From Bacteroidota bacterium (GTDB lineage: Bacteria; Bacteroidota; Ignavibacteria; SZUA-365): a stretch of 64,000 bases of DNA. The translations under genes were made by a program, and so were the position numbers. The number at the start of each line of letters is the position of its first letter. Position 1 is the first letter of the stretch. The DNA lies in contig QKAF01000110.1 in the NCBI GenBank assembly GCA_003246455.1, forward strand, positions 1-64,000, given 5' to 3'. Shown in pieces: positions 8,945-17,449 of the stretch. The notes under the pieces were generated by a model, which searched no databases, was not told where the DNA came from, and saw only the letters and a program-made list of their open reading frames with translations.

Positions 8945-10132
8945 TCAGGCCGGCAAATGCCAGTCTGAGAACGCGTTATGGAGATGACCGAGTGCTGTTT
9001 CGACATGCGCCGGCGTGATGATCAGAGGAGGCAGAAGCCGGACCACGGCTCCTCGTGTCACGTTGACGAGCAGTCCGTGCCGCAGGCAGTGATCCGATAC
9101 AAACTGTGCGGGATGGGTGCAGAGGATTCCCTGCATGCAGCCGCGACCCCGGACATCCGTGATGTGATTCGGGAAACGGGATTTCAGCTCCATCAACCCC
9201 TTTTGCAGGAGTTCGCCGACGATCCGTGCATTTTCCATGACCCCGTTCGCGAGGGCGTCCATGACGGCGATTCCCGCAGCACAAGCGACGGGATTGCCGC
9301 CGAAAGTACTGCCGTGTCCGCCGGGACCGAAGATCTCGGCAAGCTCGCTGCGCACGAGGACAGCCCCGAGCGGAAGTCCTCCGCCGAGAGATTTCGCGAG
9401 CGTGACGATATCGGGTGTGAAGTCGTAATGTTCTGACGCGAGAAATCGACCGGTGCGTCCCATGCCGGTTTGAATCTCGTCGGCGACAACGAGGAAGCCG
9501 TACTGGTCGCGCAGGTCGCGTATCGCAGCCGCGAATGCCGGGTCGAGCGGAAGCACACCGCCCTCTCCCTGAATGCACTCGAGCACGACAGCAGAGGTAG
9601 ACGGTCCCACGGCGCTGCGCAGCGCGGCGATGTCGTTGTACGGAAGAGTTTGACAGCCTTCGAGAAACGGCCCGTAGCCGGCACGGTATTTCTCCGCGTC
9701 CATCAGCGAGAGTCCCGCCATGGTGCGGCCGTGGAAAGCGTGACTGAACGCGAAAATCGCGCTTCTGTCGCGGGTGGATCCCCACCGACGTACAAGCTTG
9801 AAGGCGGCTTCCATCGTTTCTGCGCCGCTGTTGGCGAAATACACTTTATCGAAGCCGCTGGCCGCGACGAGTCGTTCGGCAAGCGCGATCTGCGGTTCCT
9901 GTGGGAAGAGATTGGAGAGGTGCATGTACCGGTCCACCTGCGCATGCACCGCTTCACGTACCGACGGATAGCCGTAGCCCAGGGAGTTGACGGCGAGCCC
10001 CCCGAAAAAGTCCAGGTAGGTCTTTCCCGATGTATCGGTCAGGTACACCCCGTCTCCGGCCGCGATCTCCACCGGAAGCCGTGAATAGGTGTGCATGATG
10101 ACAGCACGGTCGCGATCGATGAATCCGGTCAT
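8945..10132 (-). CDS. argD: Acetylornithine/ornithine-type class III aminotransferase (ArgD-like)
   Basis: 395 aa, PLP-dependent class III aminotransferase. Seen: the N-terminal DTSGKTYLDFFGGLAVNSLG, the cofactor-pocket SGAETMEAAFKL, HAFHGRTMAGLS, VADEIQTGMGRTG and the lysine region TLAKSLGGGLPLGA, then GGHGSTFGGNPVACAA. This pattern is closest to ArgD, which makes N-acetylornithine in arginine synthesis. No other arg or lys gene lies nearby, so the exact substrate is an inference. The start at 10132 overlaps the coaE stop by four bases (ATGA). Confidence 0.85.
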   Translation of the reverse strand: MTGFIDRDRAVIMHTYSRLPVEIAAGDGVYLTDTSGKTYLDFFGGLAVNSLGYGYPSVREAVHAQVDRYMHLSNLFPQEPQIALAERLVAASGFDKVYFANSGAETMEAAFKLVRRWGSTRDRSAIFAFSHAFHGRTMAGLSLMDAEKYRAGYGPFLEGCQTLPYNDIAALRSAVGPSTSAVVLECIQGEGGVLPLDPAFAAAIRDLRDQYGFLVVADEIQTGMGRTGRFLASEHYDFTPDIVTLAKSLGGGLPLGAVLVRSELAEIFGPGGHGSTFGGNPVACAAGIAVMDALANGVMENARIVGELLQKGLMELKSRFPNHITDVRGRGCMQGILCTHPAQFVSDHCLRHGLLVNVTRGAVVRLLPPLIITPAHVETALGHLHNAFSDWHLPA

Positions 10133-10749
10133 GACGGCTGACGCTTTCCAAGACAGGAGATGATGCGCACGATCGATGCGGTCGCTCGTATGAGATCTTC
10201 GAGACTGCCGTTGTTGCGAATGGTGAAATCGGCCAGCCCGGACTTCTCCTCCGGCGGCAGCTGATGCCGAAGCCGGCTGAGCGCTGCGTCGCGATCGCAT
10301 TGATCGCGCTCCATGATCCGGGTTATGGTTCGTTCGGTGTCAGCGATCACGGAGACGGTATAATCGAAGGCGTCTTCTATCCCTACTTCAAAAATGATCG
10401 CGGACAGTCGCTTGCCTTCTTCGTGCAGCGCAGCAGCCTGGCGCATGACCTGATCCATGGTGGGCGGATGCACGATGGCATTGAGATCCCGGAGCTTGAC
10501 GGCGTCGTCAAAAACGAGAGACCCCAGGAAGCGGCGGTCGAGCGTCCCATCGGAGAGAAACGTCTGAACGCCGAATCGTTCCGTCAACGCGGCACGGACC
10601 GCCTCGTCGCTTTCCATGATCTCGCGCGCGATGCGGTCCGTGTCCAGTACCGGATATTCTTCCCTGATGAGAGCAGCTACTGTGCTTTTGCCTGCACCGA
10701 TGCCGCCGGTCAGCCCGATCAGCAGCGCCGCCTGCGGTCGCGTTGTCAT
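10129..10749 (-). CDS. coaE: Dephospho-CoA kinase
   Basis: 206 aa. Final step of coenzyme A synthesis, ATP-dependent phosphorylation of dephospho-CoA. Seen: the P-loop LIGLTGGIGAGKST (about residues 9-22), LDTDRIAREIM, and the lid region RTITRIMERDQCDRDAALSRLRHQ, followed by DFTIRNNGSLEDL, the usual C-terminal signature. The ATG at 10749 is 16 bases after the rny stop. A longer upstream extension of the frame runs antiparallel through rny and is not coding. Confidence 0.95.
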   Translation of the reverse strand: MTTRPQAALLIGLTGGIGAGKSTVAALIREEYPVLDTDRIAREIMESDEAVRAALTERFGVQTFLSDGTLDRRFLGSLVFDDAVKLRDLNAIVHPPTMDQVMRQAAALHEEGKRLSAIIFEVGIEDAFDYTVSVIADTERTITRIMERDQCDRDAALSRLRHQLPPEEKSGLADFTIRNNGSLEDLIRATASIVRIISCLGKRQPS

Positions 10750-10765
10750 TGAATTTCCGTTCGTT

Positions 10766-12334
10766 TCACTTTGCGAATGCGATGGCGCGTTTTTCCCGGA
10801 TGACGGTGACCTTGATCTGTCCGGGGTATTCCATCTCGTTCTGGATTTTTTCTGCGATATCCGTCGCAAGCTGATCAGCAAGCGTGTCGTCGATGCGGTC
10901 GTGCTCAACCATAACGCGCACCTCGCGGCCCGCCTGGATGGCATAGGTCTTGGCAACACCCTCGAAGCCCGTCGCGATGGTCTCGAGTTTTTCAAGCCGC
11001 TTGACGTAGCCTTCGAGCGATTCTCGGCGGGCGCCGGGACGGGCGCCGCTGATGGCATCGGCCGCCTGGACGAGAGGAGCATACGGCGATTCCATCGGAA
11101 TGTCGTCGTGATGCGAGCCGATGGCGTTGATGATGATGGCGTGCTCGCGGTATTTCTTCGCGAGGTCCATGCCGAGCAGCGCATGCGGCCCTTCGATATT
11201 GCGGTCGAGCGTTTTACCGATGTCGTGCAGGAGTCCTGCGCGTGTGGCGATTTTCGGGTCGAGACCCAGTTCCGCCGCCATGATACCGCAGAGCCAGGCG
11301 ACCTCCATTGAATGCTGAAGGAGGTTCTGCCCGTAGCTCGAACGGAACTTCATTTTTCCGACGAGTTTCTTGATTTCCGTATGCGCGTTGTGAATGCCGA
11401 CGTCGAGAAGCGTGTTTTCGCCGACGCGGAAAATCTCTTCTTCAAGGTCCTTTCGAACCTTTTCGACGACTTCTTCAATGCGCGCAGGATGAATGCGTCC
11501 GTCCGCCATCAGCGTTTCAAGCGCAATGCGCGCCACTTCCCTGCGGAACGGATCGAACCCCGACAGGATGACGGCCTCCGGCGTATCGTCGACAATCACG
11601 TCGATGCCGGTCGCAGCTTCGAATGCCCGAATGTTGCGGCCTTCCCGTCCGATGATCCGGCCTTTCATATCCTCGCTGGCGAGGTTCAGAACCGAAACCG
11701 TCGTTTCCACGGAATGATCGGACGCCGTGCGCTGAATGGCCTGGAGGATGACGCGCTGCGCTTCCTTCTTGGCCGTGCCCTTCATTTCGTCACGGATCTC
11801 CTTCAGCTGCTGCGCAGCCTGCAGTTTCGCGTCGCTGATCATGTTTTCCATGAGGACGTTGCGCGCATCGTCGCGGGAGATGCCGGAAATTCTCTCGAGC
11901 CGTTCCGTCTGCTCCGCGATGATCATGTGGACGCGATCGATGCGATCCTGCAGTTCCTTCTCCTTCTGCTCGGCGCGCTCCTCGATCTGTTTGATTTTCT
12001 CTTCTTTCTTTGTCAGAAGTTCAGACCGTCCGTTGATGCTTTCTTCCTTGCTGGTCAGCTGTTTCTCGCGGGAATGCAGTTTGTTTCGCTGCCGGTTGAG
12101 CTCTTTTTCAATTTCCTGTTTTTTGTGAAACAGCTCGTCCTTCGCCTCGAGGAGTTTTTCTTTCTTGACGTGTTCGGATTCCTTTTCCGCGGCTTCCACG
12201 ATCTCACGCGCACGGTCTTCCGCGGCGGAGACCTTGTTCTGGCCTACGCGGGCGGCGATGTACCAACCAAGGAACAGGAAAAAGGCACCGAGTGCCGCGA
12301 TGGTTGGTAAAAGCCAGTATAGTTCGACGTTCAT
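10766..12334 (-). CDS. rny: Ribonuclease Y
   Basis: 522 aa, membrane-anchored endoribonuclease that initiates mRNA turnover in many bacteria. Order of domains: one N-terminal membrane helix (about residues 5-25), a long charged coiled coil (about 30-205), a KH RNA-binding domain (LNLASEDMKGRIIGREGRNIRAFE region), and an HD domain with LLHDIGKTLD and GSHHDD metal ligands. The start has a very good ribosome site, GGAGG nine bases before ATG, just after the putative 6S RNA. Confidence 0.97.
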   Translation of the reverse strand: MNVELYWLLPTIAALGAFFLFLGWYIAARVGQNKVSAAEDRAREIVEAAEKESEHVKKEKLLEAKDELFHKKQEIEKELNRQRNKLHSREKQLTSKEESINGRSELLTKKEEKIKQIEERAEQKEKELQDRIDRVHMIIAEQTERLERISGISRDDARNVLMENMISDAKLQAAQQLKEIRDEMKGTAKKEAQRVILQAIQRTASDHSVETTVSVLNLASEDMKGRIIGREGRNIRAFEAATGIDVIVDDTPEAVILSGFDPFRREVARIALETLMADGRIHPARIEEVVEKVRKDLEEEIFRVGENTLLDVGIHNAHTEIKKLVGKMKFRSSYGQNLLQHSMEVAWLCGIMAAELGLDPKIATRAGLLHDIGKTLDRNIEGPHALLGMDLAKKYREHAIIINAIGSHHDDIPMESPYAPLVQAADAISGARPGARRESLEGYVKRLEKLETIATGFEGVAKTYAIQAGREVRVMVEHDRIDDTLADQLATDIAEKIQNEMEYPGQIKVTVIREKRAIAFAK

Positions 12335-12352
12335 TTCCTATTTCCTCCAGAA

Positions 12353-12574
12353 TAAAAAAGTACCGCACTACCCCTAGTAACTGGTGGTGGGAAAAAAGAA
12401 CCCATCCATGACACAGTGGGTAAATGCCTTCACATCTCTTGCTTCCACTGTCATTCGCCGAAGCGAACGAATCGCGAAGATCGAGGCCTGCAATTGATGG
12501 TAAGAGTCAGATTCCCAGGTAAAAAGTGTTGGTTCTTTTTAACGTGGCCAGTGACCGGATTGTAGTGCGGTTAC
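12353..12574 (-). ncRNA. ssrS: Putative 6S RNA (rod-like structured RNA)
   Basis: The 259 bases between zapA and rny hold no ORF but a long imperfect hairpin on the minus strand. The closing arms 12562-12571 and 12362-12371 pair perfectly over 10 bp (ACCGCACTAC with GTAGTGCGGT). Further in, 12548-12552 pairs with 12380-12384, and 12531-12540 pairs with 12393-12402 (AAAAAGAACC with GGTTCTTTTT). Almost at the centre is a 7-bp hairpin capped by a cUUCGg tetraloop (12452-12469). A side hairpin (ACAGTGG/CCACTGT) lies in the middle. Six Us follow the closing stem. Size, open centre and position beside zapA fit 6S RNA, the RNA that sequesters sigma-70-type RNA polymerase. Identity is inferred, not searched. 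Confidence 0.72.
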
Positions 12575-12593
12575 TTGTTCTCTTCGTCCTGTA

Positions 12594-12881
12594 TTAGTCT
12601 CCGTCCAGTACTCCGTCTAACAACTGCGAAATGGAACGGAGTTCTTGTTCAACTTTTCGGTTCAACTGTTTTTTTTCGTTCTGTTCATGGGTCAGCTCTT
12701 CGGCAACATTGAGCGCGGACAGTACGGCAAGCGTCGTCGGCGGTTGATCGGGAATCTGGGTGTGTAATTCCTGCATCATCCGGTCAAGATGTTCGGCTGC
12801 CTTGAGGGTCAGATCTTCATCATCAACCTTCAGGGGATAGTCCGTGCCGTATATGCGTACGCGAATGCTTTTGGCTTCCAT
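12594..12881 (-). CDS. zapA: Cell division protein ZapA
   Basis: 95 aa. ZapA binds and bundles FtsZ at the division ring. Seen: an N-terminal beta segment (SIRVRIYGTDYPLKVDDED), the AAEHLDRMMQEL helix, LAVLSALNVAEELTHEQ, then a C-terminal coiled coil, the standard ZapA layout. It sits after pheT and a coiled-coil protein, and is followed by the putative 6S RNA, the zapA-ssrS neighbourhood known from other bacteria. Confidence 0.92.
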   Translation of the reverse strand: MEAKSIRVRIYGTDYPLKVDDEDLTLKAAEHLDRMMQELHTQIPDQPPTTLAVLSALNVAEELTHEQNEKKQLNRKVEQELRSISQLLDGVLDGD

Positions 12882-12939
12882 GATTCGTATTCAATCTTCT
12901 GAGAGAGTTTCTACAATCAGTCTATATGCCACAAGTCAA

Positions 12940-13299
12940 TTACCTGGATGACCCGAGATGCGTGTTGATGCGCCGCAGCAGGTCACCAATCTGACGTTCC
13001 AAAGCCTCTCTTTCGTCCGGCGAAAGATATAAAAGTCCATCGCCAACGTCAACAGACGCGGGCGTCGCTTTTTTCTCCTGCAATGTGGTAATGAGATTCT
13101 CCTTTTCAGCGAGCTGCTCGTCGAACAGTCGCTGTGCGGACTCCAGTTCTTCCACCCGCTGAGTCAGTGCGGCATTCTCGCTGCGAAGCCGCGTAATCAG
13201 CTCGACGGCCTTCTGCGCACGGTCCCAGAGACCCTGCAGGGCCAGTTGAATGATATTCTGCATCGCACCGCCGTGTGCGGGCAACTCATGCTGTGTCAT
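12940..13299 (-). CDS. Small coiled-coil protein, possibly ZapB-like
   Basis: 119 aa, or 107 aa if it starts at the internal ATG 13263 (MQNIIQLALQ), which looks like a natural N-terminus. Residues about 25-75 form a heptad-rich coiled coil (AVELITRLRSENAALTQRV). The tail has YLSPDEREALERQIGDLLRRI. There is no signal peptide or membrane segment. Between pheT and zapA, a cytoplasmic divisome coiled coil akin to ZapB is plausible, but this rests on size, heptads and position only. Confidence 0.65.
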   Translation of the reverse strand: MTQHELPAHGGAMQNIIQLALQGLWDRAQKAVELITRLRSENAALTQRVEELESAQRLFDEQLAEKENLITTLQEKKATPASVDVGDGLLYLSPDEREALERQIGDLLRRINTHLGSSR

Positions 13300-13329
13300 G
13301 TGATCATCCGGACTGATGGAACGAAACCG

Positions 13330-15708
13330 TTATCCGCGAAGTTCGGCCTGCAGATCCCGCCTGAGCGCGGTGACGATTGCCTCGACCGACGCATTAATAT
13401 CCTGGTCCGTGAGCGTTCTGTCTTCCGCCTGAAATGTCATCGTGAATGCCACGCTCTTGTGATCGGAACCGAGACTTTCATGCGTGAAAACATCAACAAC
13501 GCGAACGCTTTTCAGGAAGGCAGGTTTTCCGAGCAGCACGGTAGCTGAAATCTGGCTCGCCTGTATATCCTTTGCGACGATGACCGCAAGATCACGCGTT
13601 ACACTCGGATACTTTGCCACGGGAACAAACTTCTGACGTTCCGGTATGGCTGCGTGCAGAACCTCAACATCGAGCTCCGCATAGTATACCGGCTGATCAA
13701 TATCAAAGCTTGCAAGAATCGTATCAGAAACTTCGACAGCTCGTCCGGCATATCTGCCTTTGACTTCAAGCGTTAGTACATGGTCACTTAAAGTACTGGT
13801 TCTATCATAGTAAAAGATTGTGTCATTGTCAATATAGAGCGATTCAAGCAATCCCTGAAGAACGCCCTTCAGATCGAAGAAGTCCGCGCTCCGTTCGGGA
13901 CCGAACCACGATCTGCCCTGCGCATTCCCGGTGATGGCGAAGGCAATCATGTTGCGTTCGTTGAACTGCTTCTCTCCTGCTTCGGCAAACACGTGCCCGA
14001 TTTCCGCGATGCGTACGGAACGCATGCCATTGCGAATATTCACGTCCACTGCTTCAAGAAGTGACGGAAGAAGGCTTGTGCGGAGACTCGGGCGTTCCTT
14101 GCTGACAGGATTCAGAACGTCGACCGTTTTCCCCGCTTCACCGTCTGCGCCGGCACGCGCGCGAGCCACGAGACTGGAGGACAGAATTTCATCGAAACCG
14201 AATCCGAGAAGGATATTGCGCAGCTGGGCGGGAAATGCCTGGTCGTCGAAACGGGCACCGACATTCATCTCGATTCTCGTTGGGACAGGAATATTGTCGT
14301 AGCCGTGTATTCGCGCAATCTCTTCCACGAGATCGATTTCCCGTTCGAGATCACTGCGGAATGTGGGAATGCGGCAGGTGAATGATGTTTCCGTCGCCTC
14401 GAGAATGTCCATCTGCAGGGCTTCGAGAATGCGGCGCTGCTCATCTGCCGGAATCGTGATCCCGAGTATGCGTTCGACGAAAGCGGGACGCAGCACGACG
14501 ACTTTCGGGGTCACAGGCGCGGGGTACCCGTCATAGATGCCGCGGACTTCGCCGCCTGCCGTTTCCAGGATCAGCTGTACGGCGCGCCGGAGAGCCCACA
14601 TCGTGATATTCGGATCCGATCCCCTCTCGAAACGGTAACTCGAATCCGTCGAAAGCTGGAGCAGCTTCGCCGTGCGGCGGACCGAAGACGGGTGAAAATG
14701 CGCGCTCTCGAGCAGGATGGATGTCGTTGATGAGGAAACCGCGGAGTGCTGTCCGCCCATGACCCCCGCAACGGCGACGGCCTTTTCCGTATCGCATATA
14801 AGCAGCGCGTTGTCGGGAAGACTGCGCTCCTCGTCATCGAGCGTTGTGAGTTTCTCTCCCGGTGCGGAAGTGCGGACCACGATGCCGGCTCCGTCGAGCA
14901 GCGCCAGATCGAAGGCGTGCATCGGCTGTCCGATTTCCATCATGACATAGTTGGTGACGTCGACGATATTGTTGATGGGGCGAACACCCGCTGCCGTCAA
15001 TGCCTTGCGCAGCCATTCCGGAGAATCCCCGACGGTCACGTTGCGAACGATCGCCGCGGAATATCGCGGACAGAGCACGGCATCGCGAATGTCGATGCTG
15101 AACGGTTCCGGATCCGTCACGTCGGCGGTGTCGACAATCGGCATGCGCAGCGGCGAGCCCGTTGCAGCGGCGATGTCACGCGCGGTGCCGATATGCGAGA
15201 GTGCGTCGCCGCGGTTCGGGGTGATGCCGATACCGAGGATGACATCATCATATCCGAGGTACTCCGCCATGGGCGTCCCCGGTTTTGCGTCCGCCGAAAG
15301 GACGGCGATACCCGAATGGTCTTCATCCAGCCCGAGTTCCGAGGACGAGCAGATCATTCCGGCAGACTCGACGCCCCGAAGTTTGCGGCGGTCGATGGTG
15401 AATCCGAGATGCGCGATGTGCGCGCCGACCTGGGCGAATATGACTTTTTGCCCGGCGGCGATGTTCGGAGCGCCGCACACCACCGTCGATACCTCTGCCC
15501 CATTGCTGACCGTGCAGACGGAGAGCTTGTCGGCATTCGGGTGTTTCTCGCAGGTGAGTACCTCACCTACGACAATATTCTTGAAGGAATCGCGGCGATC
15601 TTCAATGGATTCAACCTCAAGACCGACATTGGTTAAGAGCGCTTCAAGCTCCTCGAGGGATTCCGGAACATCGACATACGAACGAAGCCAGTTGAGTGAT
15701 AGCTGCAT
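13330..15708 (-). CDS. pheT: Phenylalanine-tRNA ligase beta subunit
   Basis: 792 aa, full length. Pairs with PheS as an alpha2-beta2 enzyme that charges tRNA-Phe. Domains in order: N-terminal MQLSLNWLRSYVDVPESLEEL, an OB-fold tRNA-binding domain (about 40-150; VVCGAPNIAAGQKV), the B3/B4 editing domain (about 210-380), B5 (about 400-470), a catalytic-like domain, and the C-terminal FDX-ACB anticodon-binding domain (about 700-792; KYPSVTRDLAVIV). It starts two bases after the pheS stop, so the subunits are co-translated. Confidence 0.98.
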   Translation of the reverse strand: MQLSLNWLRSYVDVPESLEELEALLTNVGLEVESIEDRRDSFKNIVVGEVLTCEKHPNADKLSVCTVSNGAEVSTVVCGAPNIAAGQKVIFAQVGAHIAHLGFTIDRRKLRGVESAGMICSSSELGLDEDHSGIAVLSADAKPGTPMAEYLGYDDVILGIGITPNRGDALSHIGTARDIAAATGSPLRMPIVDTADVTDPEPFSIDIRDAVLCPRYSAAIVRNVTVGDSPEWLRKALTAAGVRPINNIVDVTNYVMMEIGQPMHAFDLALLDGAGIVVRTSAPGEKLTTLDDEERSLPDNALLICDTEKAVAVAGVMGGQHSAVSSSTTSILLESAHFHPSSVRRTAKLLQLSTDSSYRFERGSDPNITMWALRRAVQLILETAGGEVRGIYDGYPAPVTPKVVVLRPAFVERILGITIPADEQRRILEALQMDILEATETSFTCRIPTFRSDLEREIDLVEEIARIHGYDNIPVPTRIEMNVGARFDDQAFPAQLRNILLGFGFDEILSSSLVARARAGADGEAGKTVDVLNPVSKERPSLRTSLLPSLLEAVDVNIRNGMRSVRIAEIGHVFAEAGEKQFNERNMIAFAITGNAQGRSWFGPERSADFFDLKGVLQGLLESLYIDNDTIFYYDRTSTLSDHVLTLEVKGRYAGRAVEVSDTILASFDIDQPVYYAELDVEVLHAAIPERQKFVPVAKYPSVTRDLAVIVAKDIQASQISATVLLGKPAFLKSVRVVDVFTHESLGSDHKSVAFTMTFQAEDRTLTDQDINASVEAIVTALRRDLQAELRG

Positions 15709-15710
15709 GA

Positions 15711-16724
15711 TCAGTTGAATTGATGATTGACACGGAGATCATTTTCGAACAGAAGACGGATATCATCGATAGCATGCCGGAGCATCGCGGTGCGTTCGAT
15801 ACCGATGCCAAAGGCGTAACCGCTGAATTCTTCGGGATCGACATTGACGGATGCGAACACATTGGGATCGACCATTCCGCAGCCGAGGATTTCAAGCCAC
15901 CCGGTCTGCTTGCACACCCGGCAGCCCTTCGCATTGCAGAGGTAGCAGCTGATGTCCATCTCCGCCGAAGGTTCCGTAAACGGGAAGAAGCTCGGCCGGA
16001 AACGATACTTGAGCGACGAGCCGTAGTACATTTTCGCAAAGGTGACCAGCGTTCCCTTCAGATCGGCGAACGTGACATCTTTGTCCACGAAGAGTCCGTC
16101 GATCTGGTGAAACTGCACGTGACTCCGCGCGCTGATCACTTCGTTGCGGTACACCTTTCCCGGAAAAATCGCACGGATGGGCGGACGATATTTCTCCATG
16201 AGGCGGACCTGAACCGGAGTGGTGTGCGTCCGGAGAAGGTGCGAATCGGTGATGAAGAACGTATCCTGCATGTCGCGGGCGGGATGATCCGCGGGAAAAT
16301 TCAATGATTCGAAGTTGTAGTAGTCTGTCTCGATCTCCGGTCCGTCCGCAACACTGAATCCCATGCGCCGAAAGATATCGGAAATTTCCTCGATGGTCTG
16401 AGACACGATATGCATGTGTCCGCGGTGCTGATCCCGTCCGGGAAGCGAAAGGTCGAGCCGGTCCTTCCCCTCCCGGCTGCTGCGCGCCAGGTTCTCGACC
16501 GCCTCGTCGAGCAGGGACTGTGCTGTCTGCCGAAGCACGTTCAGCTCTTTTCCCATCAACGGCTTTTCTTCCGCCGGAAGCGTTTTAAGGTCCTCGAAGA
16601 GCTGCGCGATGCTTCCCTTGCGAGAAAGGTAGGTGATGCGGAACTGCTCGACGCTTTCCTCTGTCACCAGGCCGGCAGCGCGCTCCCGCATACCCGCAAG
16701 CATGGCTTCTATACGATCTTTCAC
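15711..16724 (-). CDS. pheS: Phenylalanine-tRNA ligase alpha subunit
   Basis: 337 aa from GTG 16724. Catalytic subunit of PheRS, class II. Seen: N-terminal coiled coil (KDRIEAMLAGMRE), GHMHIVSQTIEEISDIF, DTFFITDSHLLRTHTTPVQ, a CYLCNAKGCRVCKQTG cysteine cluster, and motif 3 GIGIERTAMLRH. GTG 16724 is preceded by AGGAG at five bases. An in-frame ATG at 16769 would start inside the terminator hairpin and read its U-tract as Phe-Phe-Phe; I reject it as the main start. The terminator 25 bases upstream suggests control by attenuation or read-through. Confidence 0.95.
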   Translation of the reverse strand: MKDRIEAMLAGMRERAAGLVTEESVEQFRITYLSRKGSIAQLFEDLKTLPAEEKPLMGKELNVLRQTAQSLLDEAVENLARSSREGKDRLDLSLPGRDQHRGHMHIVSQTIEEISDIFRRMGFSVADGPEIETDYYNFESLNFPADHPARDMQDTFFITDSHLLRTHTTPVQVRLMEKYRPPIRAIFPGKVYRNEVISARSHVQFHQIDGLFVDKDVTFADLKGTLVTFAKMYYGSSLKYRFRPSFFPFTEPSAEMDISCYLCNAKGCRVCKQTGWLEILGCGMVDPNVFASVNVDPEEFSGYAFGIGIERTAMLRHAIDDIRLLFENDLRVNHQFN

Positions 16725-16748
16725 TTCGATCTCCTGCGAATACGTAGC

Positions 16749-16797
16749 AAAAAAAAACGGGCATGACATGAGAGTGCGACTCTCTATGCAATGCCCG
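16749..16797 (-). terminator. Intrinsic terminator or attenuator between rplT and pheS
   Basis: Minus-strand hairpin: CGGGCAT (16791-16797) pairs with ATGCCCG (16758-16764), an inner CAT/ATG and an inner AGAGT/ACTCT stem follow, with a short CGC loop. Directly after it comes a run of nine Us (16749-16757). It lies 20 bases after the rplT stop and 25 before the pheS GTG. It could end the thrS-infC-rpmI-rplT message or act as a switch for pheST. No separate promoter fits between it and pheS. Confidence 0.9.
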
Positions 16798-16817
16798 CCG
16801 TACGATCAAAAAAGGGC

Positions 16818-17165
16818 TTACAGGGTCGCGAGCTTCACGATTTCAGCAAAAGCCGTGCTGTCCGTGGCGGCGATCTCCGAAAGCATCTTCCGGTTGATGT
16901 CGATGTTGTGTTTGTTGAGTCCGTCGATAAGCCGGGAGTACGAGACGCCGTGCATGCGCGAGGCGGCATTGATGCGCGTAATCCAGAGCTGACGCATCGT
17001 ACGCTTCTTCGCGCGGCGATCACGATAGGCAAACTGCAGGGACTTGTCAACACGGTGCTTCGCAACTGTCAGGATTTTGCTGCTCGCACCGTAAAAGCCT
17101 TTGGCGCGATCAAGTGTTTTTTTCCTCCGACGGTGCGCAGCGACCTTATTCTTTGAACGAGGCAT
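16818..17165 (-). CDS. rplT: Large ribosomal subunit protein bL20
   Basis: 115 aa, normal length. Assembles early on 23S rRNA and in other bacteria represses its own operon. Seen: [16 protein letters not shown] start, [45 protein letters not shown], and [25 protein letters not shown], all typical of L20. It lies 19 bases after rpmI. Confidence 0.98.
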   Translation of the reverse strand: MPRSKNKVAAHRRRKKTLDRAKGFYGASSKILTVAKHRVDKSLQFAYRDRRAKKRTMRQLWITRINAASRMHGVSYSRLIDGLNKHNIDINRKMLSEIAATDSTAFAEIVKLATL

Positions 17166-17184
17166 TCTTCACCTGTGAGTCTAT

Positions 17185-17373
17185 TTAGATAATCATTTTG
17201 ATGCGTTTTTCATCGGAGGCATCCACGAGGGTGCCCTGACGCAGACCGCGTTTGCGCTTGGTCGTTTTCTTCGTCAGGATGTGGCTGCTGTACGCCTTCC
17301 TGCGCTTGATCTTGCCCGTACCGGTAAGCGTGAAGCGCTTTTTTGCACCGGACTTGCCTTTCATTTTGGGCAT
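17185..17373 (-). CDS. rpmI: Large ribosomal subunit protein bL35
   Basis: 62 aa starting [14 protein letters not shown] at 17373, preceded by AAGGAG. Seen: [25 protein letters not shown], the L35 core. The 76-base gap from infC contains an AT-rich perfect inverted repeat (CTTAT-ATTA-ATAAG), which could be part of an L20 control site, though that is only a guess. An upstream in-frame ATG at 17472 lies inside infC and is not used. Confidence 0.96.
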   Translation of the reverse strand: MPKMKGKSGAKKRFTLTGTGKIKRRKAYSSHILTKKTTKRKRGLRQGTLVDASDEKRIKMII

Positions 17374-17449
17374 CTTCTCGTACTCCTTTTCGGTTCGATC
17401 GAAAAAATCTAGCTTATTAATATAAGAAAATTCCTGATCCCGTTCCAGT

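Noticed and set aside
16724-16769. Upstream ATG 16769 as the pheS start
   Set aside because: It lies inside the terminator stem, has no ribosome site, and adds residues unlike PheS. GTG 16724 with AGGAG fits better.
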